The notes beneath the pieces were generated by a model. It was not told the origin of the DNA, made no database searches, and was given only the letters and a program-made list of their open reading frames with translations. Both the position numbers and the translations under genes were made by a program. Positions 49,401-52,400 of a stretch of DNA of 64,000 nucleotides are shown here, in pieces; the stretch's first letter is position 1, and every line of letters begins with the position of its first letter. Source of the stretch: Fragum whitleyi (lineage: Eukaryota > Mollusca > Bivalvia > Cardiida > Cardiidae); NCBI GenBank assembly GCA_948146395.1, contig OX411543.1:50320517-50384516 (forward strand), read 5' to 3'.

Positions 49401-52400
49401 TATGAAACCTGCATTGCTTACAAAATTAAGCTTCACTAGCCGAAGGCCAGCAAGCTTTTGTCATGACACATGTGTCATGCGTACATCTATCTGTCTGTAA
49501 ATGTGTTCTATGAAGATCTTCTTTACGTAAACTTCTTTGCAGAATTCACCTAAATTTCAAATGAATGATTCTTGGGCCATGTTTTCTCAGATTCTTTCAA
49601 TTAATAGATGAAGAGAGTATTTGTTGATTTCATTGAGGGATGTTTATAAAAACCTAATCACACTATGAATAGGCAAAGTGGATTCATACATGAGTGTGAT
49701 TAGGTTTTTATTTTCATACCTTCAAGAAATCAACAAAATTTTCTGTTTATTTTGTTTAATCTAATACCATGAAGAAAAAAATGTAAAGATTTGTCAACAA
49801 TGAAGAAGTTTTCTTATTGGACTACTTATTGCAGAAGCTTACAAAATAGCTGAATACTCAAATTAATTTTGCTATTCGTTCCCATCCCTACTTTTTTTAT
49901 ATGTATTGATGGTACATGTAATAATGAAAGAGGAGATAAACACTGATAAGAGAATCACAATTTTGTAGTCTTCAATCAAATACAAAATTAACAATGTCCA
50001 ATATAATTATGTTTCTTGTTCATATTGGTAGTTGTCCAATATTATCTTATTTCTATAATTAATGATAACCATGAGAAATCAAAACTGGGAAAAAAAAATA
50101 TAATATTTTTTGCAACAGACAAGCCTTGGAATTCTTTGCATCATTTGTTGTAACAATATTTCTAATTTTTCGTAAGGAAAGGGTAGCATGACCACAGAGA
50201 AAGTAGATCTATACCATAGGTGTAACTACAATTTTGAAATTTATACACACTCAGAAGGCAACACACATAGAATATATAGGTGATATGTGGACTGTGATGA
50301 AAGACGAAAATCCTCTGTCCACAGTCCTCTAAAATATAAAATACTTAATGTCAGAGATATACCAAAATGTACCATGAATAATTTTTTTGTAAACAAAAAT
50401 AGTTTTAACAATTATGTTGTAATTTGTTGTAAAATGAATAAAGAAGGAGGGATCACAAAATGTCCTCTCAACTACATATAAAACACCCAATGTCAGGTTG
50501 TTTATTGTTTATTATTATTGTTATAACAATGATGTTCAAATTTCTACAGGGAATGGGAATGATGACCTCAGAGGAAGTAAGAATGAATAAAGAAGGACGG
50601 ATAACAACATGTAGTCCACTAAACTACAAAATACCCAATGTTAGAGATATACCCAGGGTGTTGAATGTAACACTAATGAAGAACCATGATTATAAAACTG
50701 TGGTCTACTCTTCTAAGGTATTTATTGACCATTTTTTCACTTTTCACTATTCATGTGCCTTTTGAACTTCAGTGACCAGGCCACTTTGGCTATAATTATG
50801 ATATCGTATTGTGGTTAGGTTGCTGAATTTCAACAAAATAAAACAGAATGTCCCTTTGATAGCTCAATATGACACTGCAATTGTAAAAGTCCAATTTAAG
50901 CACAACAATATGTAAACAACAATATGTAAACAATAAAGGTAATAAACAGTCTCTTCACAAGATTTAGTAATTTGTAAGAGGTATGAGATTTTATTTCATA
51001 GCAAAGCAATATCAAGGCTTCTTGAACCAAACTCTTAGAATATTGGATGATTCAAAATATTTAACAAATTACTGGCATGGTAGAATGTTGACCTAAAACT
51101 CAACTAACAACTGGAACAGCTGAGTGATTTCTTCAAATTTGCCTCATGATATTAAATGGTAATGTATGTAGAGAGTACTATTTAATTTCATAGATGTATG
51201 AAACTAAAAACCTAATTACACTTAAGTATGAATCCACGTTGCATATTCATACATCGTGATTACGCTCTTAGTTTCATACCTCAATGGAATAAAAAGAAAA
51301 TATTCTGTTCATCTCTTAACCCTTGTCATGCTGAACCCGGAATATTCTTGCTTTGGCAGGGGCTATAGACAAACATCAGCCTGCACATATGTGCAGTCCT
51401 ATGTTAGTCTACACCACATATTTCTCACTTTCAAACCAGAATTGTCAATAGATTTAGTTTTTCAAATAAAAATTGACCAACAGTTGGTACTTTCAGTTCT
51501 TTTTGCCTTTTGATTTTGATGAACATTTTTAACCAAAGTTTATTCAGCATAACAAGGGTTAAATGTACTTTCATTACAGGGTATGGATGAATCACCTTTA
51601 CTGCTGGCTACCTCAGCTAGAATGGCTATTATAGTTTAAAACATGTGAATAGTTCGATCAAAACCATTCCAAATTGCTTGCTCAGCATTCCATTAATTCA
51701 TTCCAAACACTCACTCAAACCATTCAAAAACGCTCTAAACACAATGAAAAAGATAGAATAAATAAAGTAATTCAAAAAAATAATTCTAGGAAAAATTTGC
51801 CATTTCACTGATATAATTCAAATTGCAAGCGTCTTATAGGTTCTTGAAGAAATAGTAAGCTATTTATAGAACTTAAATGCTTATTTAATTTAAGAGAGGT
51901 AATAAATATCTGTAATTTTGTTCATCCTGAACAAAATTTGCAAAATTAGATTACCTTACATTAGATTCCCTCAAAACTCGCTCGACACACTCATTCAAGC
52001 TCATTCCAAAATCATTTAAAATCATTCACCTTGTCAATTTCACAATTTTGTTAACTGTAAGGAGTTGCACATTCTTTACCAATGGCTATATTGTGTTTTC
52101 TGATATCATATTTTCCAATAAGTACATGTTTTCTAGCAATCATCATGTTATTACAGGGTATTTGTGAGCAGTCCTAGCTTTAAAGTGAGAATGGACATTA
52201 AGGTGCCTGTAAAGTCTTTTTTAAATTAGAATATTATTTTTTTCTACCGTTTATTTTGTCATTACAGGGTATTGGTGAGCCACCCTTGCTACTGGCTATT
52301 TCAGTAATAATGGCCATTAAGGAGGCTGTACAATCAGCAAGAGATCAAATTAGACTGATAGGACCATTTCAACTGGATGCACCAGCCACTGTTCAGAAGA

